A stretch of DNA of 64,000 nucleotides from NCBI GenBank assembly GCA_944390735.1, contig CALXRL010000007.1, positions 62,001 through 126,000 of the forward strand, in the 5' to 3' direction. Source of the DNA: an uncultured Victivallales bacterium (lineage in GTDB: Bacteria > Verrucomicrobiota > Lentisphaeria > Victivallales > UBA1829). Each line of letters opens with the position of its first letter. Position 1 is the first letter of the stretch. This document shows, piece by piece, positions 8,619 to 15,687 of this stretch. Made by a program: the position numbers and the translations under genes. The notes below the pieces were generated by a model that worked only from the letters and a program-made list of their open reading frames with translations, was not told the origin of the DNA and made no database searches.

Positions 8619-9179
8619 TTAAGAGATCCATTCGTTCAATTGTTTCCTCAAATTTTTGAGAGCGTACTGCATTCTGCCGAGCACGGTGTTGATCGAGCAG
8701 TTCTGCACCTCCGCGATCTCCTTGAAGGAGATTCCCTGCTGCCGGAGAAGGAAGACTTCCTTCTGTTCCGCCGTCAGGGTTTCGGTTGCTTTCCTGAGTG
8801 CTTTTTCCAGCTCCCTGTTATGCAGTTTCATCCATGGCTCCGTATGGGAGACGGGCTCGCTGACGGCGATGTTTTCATCGTCCAGCGGGAGTTCCGACGC
8901 CGTCTTCTCCTTGCGGAAGTGGTCGATCGCCAGATTATGGGCGATCATTGTCAGCCACGCGAAGAACTTCTGCTTGCTTTCATATTTTTCCAGTTTCCGG
9001 ATGACGCGCAGCCAGGTCTGCTGGAAGAGATCGTCCGCCAGCGCATGGTTCCCCGTCATCCGGTTCAGATAGGCGTAAAGCGGACGCTTGTATCTGGCGT
9101 AGAGGGTGTCGAAGGAGCGGACATCTCCGGCCAGATAGGCCTGAATCAGCGCTTCATCGTCTTCCATTGCATCATCCAT
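8619..9179 (-). CDS. ECF-type RNA polymerase sigma factor
   Basis: Sigma-70 family factor of 186 residues. Region 2 runs from about LIQAYLAGDVRSFDTLYARY through NHALADDLFQQTWLRV to KFFAWLTMIAHNLAIDHFRK; region 4 is LTAEQKEVFLLRQQGISFKE followed by EIAEVQNCSINTVLGRM, which contacts the -35 element. I start at MDDAMEDDEAL (9179), preceded by GAGG; an in-frame ATG at 9200 would add seven residues, and starts further up would run through the promoter. The zinc-finger anti-sigma factor gene follows immediately. Its own promoter looks like a housekeeping one rather than an obvious ECF site, so autoregulation is not visible. Confidence 0.92.
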   Translation of the reverse strand: MDDAMEDDEALIQAYLAGDVRSFDTLYARYKRPLYAYLNRMTGNHALADDLFQQTWLRVIRKLEKYESKQKFFAWLTMIAHNLAIDHFRKEKTASELPLDDENIAVSEPVSHTEPWMKLHNRELEKALRKATETLTAEQKEVFLLRQQGISFKEIAEVQNCSINTVLGRMQYALKNLRKQLNEWIS

Positions 9180-9200
9180 TCTCTCATCCTCTTTGTGCAT

Positions 9201-9210
9201 GGAACGTTCC
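9201..9210. promoter_or_regulatory. Palindrome in the leader of the sigma factor gene
   Basis: GGAACGTTCC is a perfect 10-base palindrome in the 5' leader of the sigma gene; a second AACGTT lies at 9216-9221. It may be a protein-binding site for the divergent AraC regulator or for another factor. Only the symmetry is seen. Confidence 0.3.
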
Positions 9211-9243
9211 GGGAGAACGTTTATTGTGTTCTTTTTCCCCTGT

Positions 9244-9271
9244 AATATAAAATTTTCCCGAAAAAGTTCAA
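9244..9271 (-). promoter_or_regulatory. Promoter of the ECF sigma operon
   Basis: On the minus strand TTGAAC (9271-9266), 16 bases, then TATATT (9249-9244). The leader to the ATG at 9179 would be about 60 bases. Confidence 0.55.
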
Positions 9272-9281
9272 CTCCGCCGCC

Positions 9282-9310
9282 TTGCTGTTTCGGCTTTTTC
9301 CTGATATAAT
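9282..9310 (+). promoter_or_regulatory. Promoter of the AraC-type gene
   Basis: TTGCTG at 9282-9287, a 17-base spacer and TATAAT at 9305-9310; the start codon is at 9338, after GGGAGG. It lies back to back with the sigma factor promoter, 10 bases apart. Confidence 0.65.
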
Positions 9311-9337
9311 AATGCGGAAGTATGGAAAAAGGGAGGC

Positions 9338-10222
9338 ATGACAATGGAAAAAACGAAACCGGAAACAACATTGCTTCCCCTCTGTTTCTGTCCGGTGGAA
9401 CTGGACCGGGGATGGTATTCGGTGTCCACGGTGCCGTATATGCAGCTCTCGCAGGAGATTACGTTTCTCCATACGCATGACTGCTGCGAGTTCGGAATTT
9501 GTCTGGAGGGGGCGGGTGTGTTTCTGGTCGGTGCGAAGATCCTGCCGTTTCAGCGGGGGGACTGCATGTTCATTGCGGGAGGGGAGCCGCATCTGGCGAC
9601 GAGTCTTCAGAATACGACGAGCCGTTGGCGCTGGCTGTATCTGGATGAGGCGCGTCTGCTGGATCGGGAACCGGCTCTGGCGGATCTTGCCCGCTTCCGG
9701 GGCGGCGCTTTCCGGAACTGTTTTTCCGGGGAGCGGAGCGGGGAGGCCGGACTGATCCGCAAAATGTTTGAATGCGCACTCGCGGAGAAGCTTCCGTTCC
9801 GGGAGGCGAAAATGCGGGCGCTCCTGACCCTTTTTTCCATTGAGCTGCATCGGCGCGTTCCTCCGGAGGGATCGTGCGGAGCGGAGAGCGGAAGCCTTCT
9901 GAGCATTCAGCGCATCCAGTTGGCGCTGAACGAGATGCTGAGTCATTACGGGGAGGCGGTTTCCATGGAACGTCTTGCGGCATCCTGTTCGCTGAGTCCC
10001 AATCAGTTCCGGCGGGTGTTCGCGAAGGCGACGGGCTGTCCGCCGCAGACTTATCTGAATCGTCTCCGCATTGCCATGGCCTCCTCGATGCTGCTCCGGA
10101 CGGATCTGACCGTTGCGCAGATTGCGCTTCGCTGCGGCTTTCCCACGCTCTCCTGTTTCAACCGGCAGTTTCGCCTTGTGAAAGGAACGACGCCCCGGAA
10201 ATTCCGATCCGGAAGAGTTTGA
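9338..10222 (+). CDS. AraC family transcriptional regulator
   Basis: 294 residues. The N-terminal half is a cupin sensor domain: HTHDCCEFGICLEGAG near residue 45 and PFQRGDCMFIAGGEPH near 68-83 are typical of AraC-type cupins that bind sugars. The C-terminal 100 residues hold the two helix-turn-helix motifs, MERLAASCSLSPNQFRRVF and, in the second, VAQIALRCGFPTLSCFNRQF, followed by the KGTTPRKFR signature. GGGAGG is 7 bases before the ATG. The following genes encode a YgiN-like monooxygenase and a FucP-type sugar symporter, each with its own promoter that contains an inverted repeat, so this regulator is a good candidate for controlling them. The effector is probably a sugar. Confidence 0.9.
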   Translation: MTMEKTKPETTLLPLCFCPVELDRGWYSVSTVPYMQLSQEITFLHTHDCCEFGICLEGAGVFLVGAKILPFQRGDCMFIAGGEPHLATSLQNTTSRWRWLYLDEARLLDREPALADLARFRGGAFRNCFSGERSGEAGLIRKMFECALAEKLPFREAKMRALLTLFSIELHRRVPPEGSCGAESGSLLSIQRIQLALNEMLSHYGEAVSMERLAASCSLSPNQFRRVFAKATGCPPQTYLNRLRIAMASSMLLRTDLTVAQIALRCGFPTLSCFNRQFRLVKGTTPRKFRSGRV

Positions 10223-10307
10223 CGCGCGTTCCCTGCGTGTGTTCCGGGGTTTCCCGGGGCTTTCCGGAGCGGAAGATCTTTTTTCAGATTTTTTCCGGCG
10301 CGGCAGA

Positions 10308-10335
10308 TTGAAATATCGGTTTTCCGGGATATAAT
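10308..10335 (+). promoter_or_regulatory. Promoter of the YgiN-like monooxygenase gene
   Basis: TTGAAA at 10308-10313, a 16-base spacer and TATAAT at 10330-10335. The inverted repeat at 10335-10351 sits on the predicted start of transcription. Confidence 0.65.
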
Positions 10336-10351
10336 GAATGCAATTCATTCA
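10335..10351. promoter_or_regulatory. Inverted repeat at the transcription start (candidate operator)
   Basis: TGAATG (10335-10340), 5-base spacer, CATTCA (10346-10351). The arms are perfect and directly follow the -10 box, so a bound protein would block the promoter. Confidence 0.4.
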
Positions 10352-10383
10352 GGAAAACCACGGACACGGAAAGGAGAATGAAC

Positions 10384-10665
10384 ATGTTTCAGATCATTGC
10401 AATTGTCACACTGAAAGACGGCGCCGCCGAAACCTTCAAACCTCTGATTGCGCCGCTGGTCGCCGCTTCCAGAATGGATCAGGGCAATCACGGATATGAA
10501 TGCCGTCAGGATGCGCTGAATCCGAATGTCTTCCTTTTCCAGGAAACGTGGGAGAGCGATGCCGCGCTGGAGGCCCATATGGCCACTCCCCATTTCAAAA
10601 AGTTCGGGAAGGAAACCGAATCGCTGCTTGCCTGTCCGATGGTTCTGCATAAACTGATGCTCTGA
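10384..10665 (+). CDS. YgiN-like antibiotic biosynthesis monooxygenase (ABM) domain protein
   Basis: Small cytosolic protein of 93 residues consisting of one ferredoxin-like ABM domain: FQIIAIVTLKDGAAETFKPL at the start, NVFLFQETWESDAALEAH near the middle and TPHFKKF, the usual layout of YgiN/LsrG-type dimers that oxidise quinols or act on small carbonyl compounds. I chose the ATG at 10384 because AAGGAG ends 7 bases before it; the ATG at 10378 is only one base from it. The gene stands alone with its own promoter between an AraC regulator and a FucP-type transporter. The reaction is unknown. Confidence 0.8.
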   Translation: MFQIIAIVTLKDGAAETFKPLIAPLVAASRMDQGNHGYECRQDALNPNVFLFQETWESDAALEAHMATPHFKKFGKETESLLACPMVLHKLML

Positions 10666-10836
10666 TTGTTCCGCGTTTCGATGCGGGATCGTCGCGGAAC
10701 AGACGATTGATGTGACGGGAGTCCGACGTTTTTTTTCATTCCATCCGAAAAGCATTCCGTTCGTCCCGGACGGGATCGGAACGCTTCTCCCGGAGAGCGC
10801 GGAAAAAGATTCCGGCGGAAAAAACAGGGGCCGCTA
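10666..10836. other. Intergenic region with a GC-rich hairpin after the monooxygenase gene
   Basis: GTTCCGCG (10668-10675) and CGCGGAAC (10693-10700) form an 8-base perfect stem with a 17-base loop directly after the stop codon. No T run follows, so it is not a standard intrinsic terminator, though it may stabilise the 3' end. Nothing else is seen up to the fucP promoter. Confidence 0.35.
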
Positions 10837-10865
10837 TTGAAAAAACTCCCGGGAGGACCTACAAT
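10837..10865 (+). promoter_or_regulatory. Promoter of the FucP-type transporter gene with a palindrome in the spacer
   Basis: TTGAAA at 10837-10842, a 17-base spacer and TACAAT at 10860-10865. The spacer contains the perfect palindrome CTCCCGGGAG (10846-10855), well placed for a repressor or a MerR-like activator. The leader to the ATG is about 95 bases. Confidence 0.6.
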
Positions 10866-10966
10866 AACAAAACAGGGAAACACCGTCTTCACTCCCTTTT
10901 CCGGAGCGGCGGTTTTTCCCGTCCGGAAACCTGGGATCAGAGAACGAACAGAAAGGAATTGTGACA

Positions 10967-12289
10967 ATGAGCAGGGAAAAACAGCCGCTTTTGTGGAAGG
11001 ATGGAGTCAGCTATCTGGTGCCGTTCATTCTGATTACCTCCTGTTTTGCGCTGTGGGGATTTGCAAACGACATTACCAATCCGATGGTGAAGGCCTTTTC
11101 CAAGATTTTCCGTATGAGTGTGACGGACGGCGCCTTGGTGCAGGTCGCTTTTTACGGCGGATATTTTGCGATGGCGTTTCCCGCCGCCATGTTCATCCGG
11201 AAATACTCCTATAAAGCGGGGATTCTGATGGGGCTGGGGCTTTATGCGTTCGGTGCAATGCTCTTTTTTCCGGCGAAAATGACCGGCAACTACTATCCGT
11301 TTCTGATTGCGTATTTCATTCTGACCTGCGGTCTTTCCTTTCTGGAGACCAGTGCGAATCCCTACATTCTTTCGATGGGAACGAAGGAGACGGCGACACG
11401 GCGTCTGAATCTTGCGCAGTCGTTCAATCCGATGGGATCGCTGCTTGGCATGTATGTGGCCATGCACTTTATTCAGGCGCGGATGAGTCCGCTGGACACC
11501 GCCCAGCGAGCGGCGCTGACGGATGCGGAATTTGAAGCGGTCAAACAGTCCGATCTGTCGATTCTGATCGGGCCGTATCTGCTGATCGGAATTGTGATTC
11601 TGGCGCTCTTCCTTCTGATCCTTTTCAAGAAGATGCCGACGAATAACGATCAGTCGCACGAGATTAATTTTCTGCCGACTCTGAAACGGATTTTTTCCAT
11701 TCGGCGTTATCGGGAAGGGGTGCTGGCGCAGTTCTTCTATATCGGGGCGCAGATTATGTGCTGGACGTTCATCATTCAGTATGGAACCCGTCTTTTCACC
11801 GGCATGGGAATGGATGAAAAGAGTGCGGAGGTGCTGTCTCAGAAATACAACATTTATGCCATGATTATTTTCTGTCTGAGTCGATTTGTCTGCACGTTCC
11901 TTCTGCGGTATCTGAATCCGGGGAAGCTGCTGATGATTCTGGCGGTCGCCGGCGGCGTTTTCTCGGCGGGAACGATTCTGTTTCAGAACATGCTTGGAAT
12001 GTACTGTCTGGTGGCGATTTCCGCGTGCATGTCGCTGATGTTCCCGACCATTTACGGAATTGCGCTGGAAGGTCTTGGCGATGACGCCAAATTCGGTGCC
12101 GCCGGTCTCATCATGGCGATTCTTGGCGGATCGGTGCTGCCTCCTCTTCAGGCGGCGATCATTGATATGGGATCGATTGGCGGGTTCCCCGCAGTCAATC
12201 TCTCCTTTGTTCTGCCGCTGATCTGTTTTGTTGTGATTGTCATCTACGGGTTCCGTTCCGGAAAAGAGCGTGCGGCCAGATCGGCGTAA
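10967..12289 (+). CDS. fucP: FucP-type MFS sugar:proton symporter
   Basis: Inner-membrane transporter of 440 residues with twelve predicted membrane helices, matching the L-fucose:H+ symporter family in length and motifs: LITSCFALWGFANDITNPMV at the start, with N and D of the substrate path, and YFILTCGLSFLETSANPYIL in helix 4-5, followed by NLAQSFNPMGSLLG. I start at the ATG at 10967 with AAAGGAA 8 bases ahead; the GTG at 10961 is too near the ribosome site. It has its own promoter and is downstream of an AraC regulator. FucP relatives also carry glucose, galactose or other sugars, so fucose is likely but not proven; no fucose isomerase or kinase is in the window. Confidence 0.85.
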   Translation: MSREKQPLLWKDGVSYLVPFILITSCFALWGFANDITNPMVKAFSKIFRMSVTDGALVQVAFYGGYFAMAFPAAMFIRKYSYKAGILMGLGLYAFGAMLFFPAKMTGNYYPFLIAYFILTCGLSFLETSANPYILSMGTKETATRRLNLAQSFNPMGSLLGMYVAMHFIQARMSPLDTAQRAALTDAEFEAVKQSDLSILIGPYLLIGIVILALFLLILFKKMPTNNDQSHEINFLPTLKRIFSIRRYREGVLAQFFYIGAQIMCWTFIIQYGTRLFTGMGMDEKSAEVLSQKYNIYAMIIFCLSRFVCTFLLRYLNPGKLLMILAVAGGVFSAGTILFQNMLGMYCLVAISACMSLMFPTIYGIALEGLGDDAKFGAAGLIMAILGGSVLPPLQAAIIDMGSIGGFPAVNLSFVLPLICFVVIVIYGFRSGKERAARSA

Positions 12290-12361
12290 GGCTGCGGATG
12301 GTGTCGTGAGCCTTTGCGGAGATCGCAAAGGCGGGGAAGAAGTTTAGGGAAAGAGAAGAGC

Positions 12362-12406
12362 GCGAGAGGAGAAGAACCGCTTTTCAAAGCGGTGTTCTCC
12401 TCTCGC
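12362..12406. terminator. Long hairpin between convergent genes
   Basis: GCGAGAGGAGAA (12362-12373) pairs with TTCTCCTCTCGC (12395-12406), then after a small internal loop ACCGCTTT (12376-12383) pairs with AAAGCGGT (12386-12393). The stem is about 20 pairs. Only ATTTATTG follows on the plus strand, so it is either a weak bidirectional terminator for the convergent fucP and hydG genes or part of the repeat next to it. Confidence 0.5.
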
Positions 12407-12419
12407 ATTTATTGATTCC

Positions 12420-12476
12420 GTGCGTTGCACGGCCAGCGTCTCGCCGCTGGACCGCGACAAGGGCACTCTGCCCTTG
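12420..12476. repeat. Cluster of three short perfect hairpins, candidate dispersed extragenic repeat
   Basis: Three stem-loops in 57 bases: GTGC/GCAC at 12420-12430, CCAGCG/CGCTGG at 12433-12450, and CAAGGGCA/TGCCCTTG at 12458-12476. On the minus strand the order of hairpins followed by plain sequence resembles REP-like extragenic elements. Only one copy is in the window, so dispersion is not shown. Confidence 0.4.
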
Positions 12477-12539
12477 ACCCGGGAAAACTGCTTTCGCATT
12501 TTTCCCGAATCCGCAGGAGTCGGGAGGAGGATCCCGGGA

Positions 12540-13958
12540 TCAGAACCGGAAATCACGTTTTCCGTCGTGCAATTCTTTGAGATGTTCCTGTGCAATGGCT
12601 CTGACTTTTTCATTGGTGATGCGCGGAATTTCCGCCGCAATGACCTTTTCCCCTTTTTTCTGAGTGTCGGGGGAAGCGTAGTCTTCGAGATACTCCTTGA
12701 GGGTCATAAGCGCATTCGGCTGACAACAGTTGGCAATCTGTCCCGTTTTGGCAAGCTTCATGAAGCGGTCCCCGGTTCTGCCTTCCCGGTAACAGGCGGT
12801 GCAGAAGCTCGGAATGTAGCCGAGGGTCAGAAGCCAGTTGACCACTTCATCGAGGGTTCGGGTGTCATTGACGTCGAATTGAGCGGAGTTTTCCTCTTCG
12901 GTCTCTTTTTTCACATAGCCGCCGACGCTTGTGCGGGATCCTCCGCTGATCTGCGAAACGCCGAGCCGCAGCACCTTTTCCCGCGCCGCCTGCGATTCTC
13001 TTGTGGAGATGATGAGTCCTGTGTAGGGAACCGCAATGCGGAGGATCGCAACGATTTTTTCAAAGATTTCATCGGAAATCGCATTGGAGAACATCGCCGG
13101 ATTGATGTCGTCCGCGGCCCGGATTCTCGGAACGCTGATGGTATGCGGTCCGACTCCTTTGGCCGCTTCCAGATGTTCCGCGTGCATCAGGAGTCCGACG
13201 AAGTCGTAGCGGTAGAGATTCAAGCCGAACAGGACGCCGATTCCCACATCGTCGATTCCGCCGTCCATGGCGCGGTCCATTGCCTCGGTGTGATAGGCGT
13301 AGTCGTGCTTCGGCCCGGTCGGATGCAGTTCTTCGTAGGCTTTTTTGTTGTAGGTTTCCTGGAAGAGGATGTAGGTTCCGATTCCCGCCTCCTTGAGTTT
13401 GCGGTAGTTTTCCACCGTGGTGGCGGCAATGTTCACATTTACGCGGCGGATGGCCCCGTTCTTGTGCTTGATGCTGTAAATGGTTTTGATGCTTTCCAGC
13501 ACATATTCGATCGGATTGTGAATGGGATCCTCGCCGGTTTCGAGCGCAAGACGCTTGTGCCCCATATCCTGAAGGGCGATCACTTCCTGACGAATCTCCT
13601 CCTGCGTCAGTTTTTTCCGGCGGATGTGCTTGTTTTTCGCATGATAAGGACAATAGGTGCACCCGTTGATGCAGTAGTTGGAGAGGTAGAGCGGAGCGAA
13701 CATGACGATCCGGTTCCCGTAGATTTTCTGCTTGATTTCGCGGGCGAGTTCGAACATCTTCTCATTTTTTTCGGGAATTGTGCATTCGAGAAGGACTGCC
13801 GCCTCCCGATGGGGAAGCCCTTTACAGGCACGCGCCTTTTCGAGGATGGCGTCGATGAGTTCGGCATTGTTCGCATTTTCCTTCGCGTAGGCGAGGGTGT
13901 CCCGGATCTCCTGATCGTCAATGAATTCCGTAGCCACGGATGATTTCGGTTGATACAT
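12540..13958 (-). CDS. hydG: [FeFe]-hydrogenase H-cluster maturase HydG (radical SAM tyrosine lyase)
   Basis: 472 residues, normal for HydG. The enzyme cleaves tyrosine to p-cresol and dehydroglycine and makes the CO and CN ligands of the H-cluster. The radical SAM cluster motif CINGCTYC gives C96, C100 and C103 (C-x3-C-x2-C); the second, C-terminal cluster motif is FCTACYREGRTG followed by NCC about 20 residues on, the C-x2-C-x22-C pattern that binds the dangler iron. I start at MYQPKSSVAT with GGGAG nine bases ahead; MTIRREKHN upstream lies inside the preceding gene. The TM1266-like regulator ends one base before this ATG, so the two are cotranscribed. HydE, HydF and a catalytic hydrogenase are not in the window. 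Confidence 0.95.
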   Translation of the reverse strand: MYQPKSSVATEFIDDQEIRDTLAYAKENANNAELIDAILEKARACKGLPHREAAVLLECTIPEKNEKMFELAREIKQKIYGNRIVMFAPLYLSNYCINGCTYCPYHAKNKHIRRKKLTQEEIRQEVIALQDMGHKRLALETGEDPIHNPIEYVLESIKTIYSIKHKNGAIRRVNVNIAATTVENYRKLKEAGIGTYILFQETYNKKAYEELHPTGPKHDYAYHTEAMDRAMDGGIDDVGIGVLFGLNLYRYDFVGLLMHAEHLEAAKGVGPHTISVPRIRAADDINPAMFSNAISDEIFEKIVAILRIAVPYTGLIISTRESQAAREKVLRLGVSQISGGSRTSVGGYVKKETEEENSAQFDVNDTRTLDEVVNWLLTLGYIPSFCTACYREGRTGDRFMKLAKTGQIANCCQPNALMTLKEYLEDYASPDTQKKGEKVIAAEIPRITNEKVRAIAQEHLKELHDGKRDFRF

Positions 13959-13959
13959 G

Positions 13960-14238
13960 TTATGCTTCTCCCTTCGTATTGTCAAGTTGAGTTGTCTGTT
14001 TGGAATAGACCGTTTTCACGCTGACGCCCTTCAGCATTCCCAGTTTTCCGGAAAGCGAACTGATGATGTCGTTCGGAGCATCCAGCACGACGCTGATGAT
14101 GGCGACTCCCTTCGGCCGATAGGGAATTCCCATCCGGCCGATGATGTATTCGGAATAATCATGCAGAATGCGGTTGATCTCTTCCGTGACGCCGCTGTTT
14201 TCCACAATGATTCCGGCCAGAGCGATTCTTGTTTCCAT
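13960..14238 (-). CDS. TM1266-type iron-only hydrogenase system regulator
   Basis: 92 residues made of a single ACT/NikR-C-like domain, the putative iron-only hydrogenase system regulator family named after TM1266. Beginning METRIALAGIIVENSGVTEE it keeps the beta-alpha-beta pattern, the HDYSEYIIGRMGIPY stretch and the end domain. Such proteins have no DNA-binding domain and are found with hydE/hydG/hydF genes, so a role in sensing a small ligand during maturation is likely but unproven. GGAGG precedes the ATG by about 9 bases. The stop is followed after one base by hydG. It is transcribed from an AT-rich region on its 5' side that also contains a GC hairpin. Confidence 0.85.
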   Translation of the reverse strand: METRIALAGIIVENSGVTEEINRILHDYSEYIIGRMGIPYRPKGVAIISVVLDAPNDIISSLSGKLGMLKGVSVKTVYSKQTTQLDNTKGEA

Positions 14239-14505
14239 GTTTTTTCCGTCCTCCGCTGATAAAAGAAAACCCCCGTGTACCGGGAAGGTGCGCGGGGATC
14301 ATGGACAAAAAAACTGCCGGATCTGCGTTCCGTCTTCCATCTCGGGAAAGGAGCTTCCCTGAATTTCAGAACGATCGCATTTGCAGGATCTTCGCTTCAG
14401 ATGCGCGCATCTTGTTTTCAGATCGTTGCTCTTAAGATACCATAAAGATTTTTTTTTGCAAGTGATTCTTGAAAAAAAGAAACGAATTTGGACATGGTTC
14501 TTTCT
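14239..14505. other. Leader and intergenic region between hydG unit and phosphatase gene
   Basis: No credible gene. Next to the TM1266-like gene, CCCCG (minus strand, near 14297) and CGGGG (near 14275) could form a hairpin followed by GTTTTCTTTT, which may attenuate transcription of the hydG unit. Around 14451-14480 an AT-rich inverted repeat (TTTTTTTTGCAAG, tgatt, CTTGAAAAAAA) lies just past the stop of the phosphatase gene and is the best candidate for its terminator. I did not find a clear -10/-35 pair. Confidence 0.35.
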
Positions 14506-15687
14506 TCAGAGGAATCGGACATGAACCTCCTTCATATACTGATCGCGGAGAACGTGTTCCAGGCGCTTGACGATGTTTCTGCGCAGTTCCAGATCCAGCG
14601 GCAGATTCGGATCCTGATATGCCTCGTTGATTTTCGTTCCGACGAGGAGTTCAATGACATCGTTTTTCCGGAGCAGACTGACCAGTCTTCCTGCGGGATC
14701 CAGCTTCTGAAGGTCTCCTTTTTCGAGATAGGCTGCCGCGCGGGTCAGCGTGAAGATTCCTTCGGTGACAAGATCAATTCCCGGGATTTTGGAGGCCGGC
14801 GGCAGATCGCCCGCATAGGAGTCGAAGTCCGGAGTTTTCCGGACGTTCAGTTCCCGTGCGACGATCTCCGCGGAGGTTCCTCCGCAGATGACTTTGGTTC
14901 CCTGGAATTCGCGGAAGAGGCGGCCGACTTCCGCATCGTGTTTCGGATCGACCGGCGGTCCTGTGAAAAGCAGAAGTTTCTGCGGCATGCGGAAATGAAT
15001 GCAGCCCACGGTGATGTCATCCATCGGGCGAAGATGCGGCTCCTGTGCGATGGCTTCTCTCAGAATGCGTTCGGAAAGTTCCTGGGCCCCTGCATTTGGG
15101 AATTTTGCAAGTTGTTCGACCGCATAGTGTTCGACGCCTTCGCTCTGCCAGCCGAGCGGGAGGCGTGTTGTGCCGAGTCCCGCCTGGGTGACTCCGTCGG
15201 AGAAGAAGAGCAGATGATCCTGCGGATGCGCCTGAAAATGAAAGGCGGTCATCATGCGGTCGCGGTATTTGGGCGAGACGAATGCGCAGCCCGTGACACG
15301 ATGAGGCTTGCCTCTGCGAAGCAGAAGGAACGGGGGATTTCCCATTTCCACCAGATTGATCCATCCTCCGGGGCGGATGTCGACAATCGTGAATGTGGAG
15401 TAGCTGATTTTGCGTTCGCGGCAGACGGGCAGGGCATCCATGATGATCTCCGCCGAGTGAACGATTTCCCGGTCCTCGGCGACAAAGCGCAGCGCCATGG
15501 TGGCGGTCATGGTTGCAAGGATGTTGGCCTTGACGCCGTGTCCGAGTCCGTCGGCGAGGACGGCGAGCATGCGGTCCTCGTCGGGAAGACGGCGGAAAAT
15601 GAGAACGTCGCCGCAGATGCGTTCGTCGAAATGGGTGCAGTGACTGCTGCCGGTATCGATGAAGAGTTTGTCGGCGGATTCGCTCAT
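14506..15687 (-). CDS. PP2C/SpoIIE family serine phosphatase linked to sensory hydrogenase
   Basis: 393 residues. The first 230 residues are a PPM/SpoIIE phosphatase: CGDVLIFRRL near the start, MLAVLADGLGHGVKANILAT with metal-binding D49 or so and GHG, FSDGVTQAG and the MDDITVGCI signature with its aspartates. The remaining 160 residues hold a second domain starting near LLLFTGPPVDPKHDAEVGRL, seen with this phosphatase beside [FeFe] hydrogenases; its function is unknown to me. The ATG overlaps the stop of the hydrogenase gene in an ATGA. The pair fits the known group C hydrogenase arrangement in which hydrogen sensing is passed to a Ser/Thr phosphatase. The dephosphorylated target is not evident. 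Confidence 0.88.
   Translation of the reverse strand: MSESADKLFIDTGSSHCTHFDERICGDVLIFRRLPDEDRMLAVLADGLGHGVKANILATMTATMALRFVAEDREIVHSAEIIMDALPVCRERKISYSTFTIVDIRPGGWINLVEMGNPPFLLLRRGKPHRVTGCAFVSPKYRDRMMTAFHFQAHPQDHLLFFSDGVTQAGLGTTRLPLGWQSEGVEHYAVEQLAKFPNAGAQELSERILREAIAQEPHLRPMDDITVGCIHFRMPQKLLLFTGPPVDPKHDAEVGRLFREFQGTKVICGGTSAEIVARELNVRKTPDFDSYAGDLPPASKIPGIDLVTEGIFTLTRAAAYLEKGDLQKLDPAGRLVSLLRKNDVIELLVGTKINEAYQDPNLPLDLELRRNIVKRLEHVLRDQYMKEVHVRFL

Noticed and set aside
10668-10700. Intrinsic terminator of the monooxygenase gene
   Set aside because: The stem is good but the loop is 17 bases and no T run follows, so I list it only as a hairpin.
10937-12328. Open frame of 463 codons on the minus strand
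   Set aside because: Shadow of the FucP-type transporter; composition is very polar and no family is seen.
12420-12476. CRISPR-like repeat array
   Set aside because: Hairpins differ from each other and there are no regular repeat-spacer units; it fits an extragenic hairpin cluster instead.
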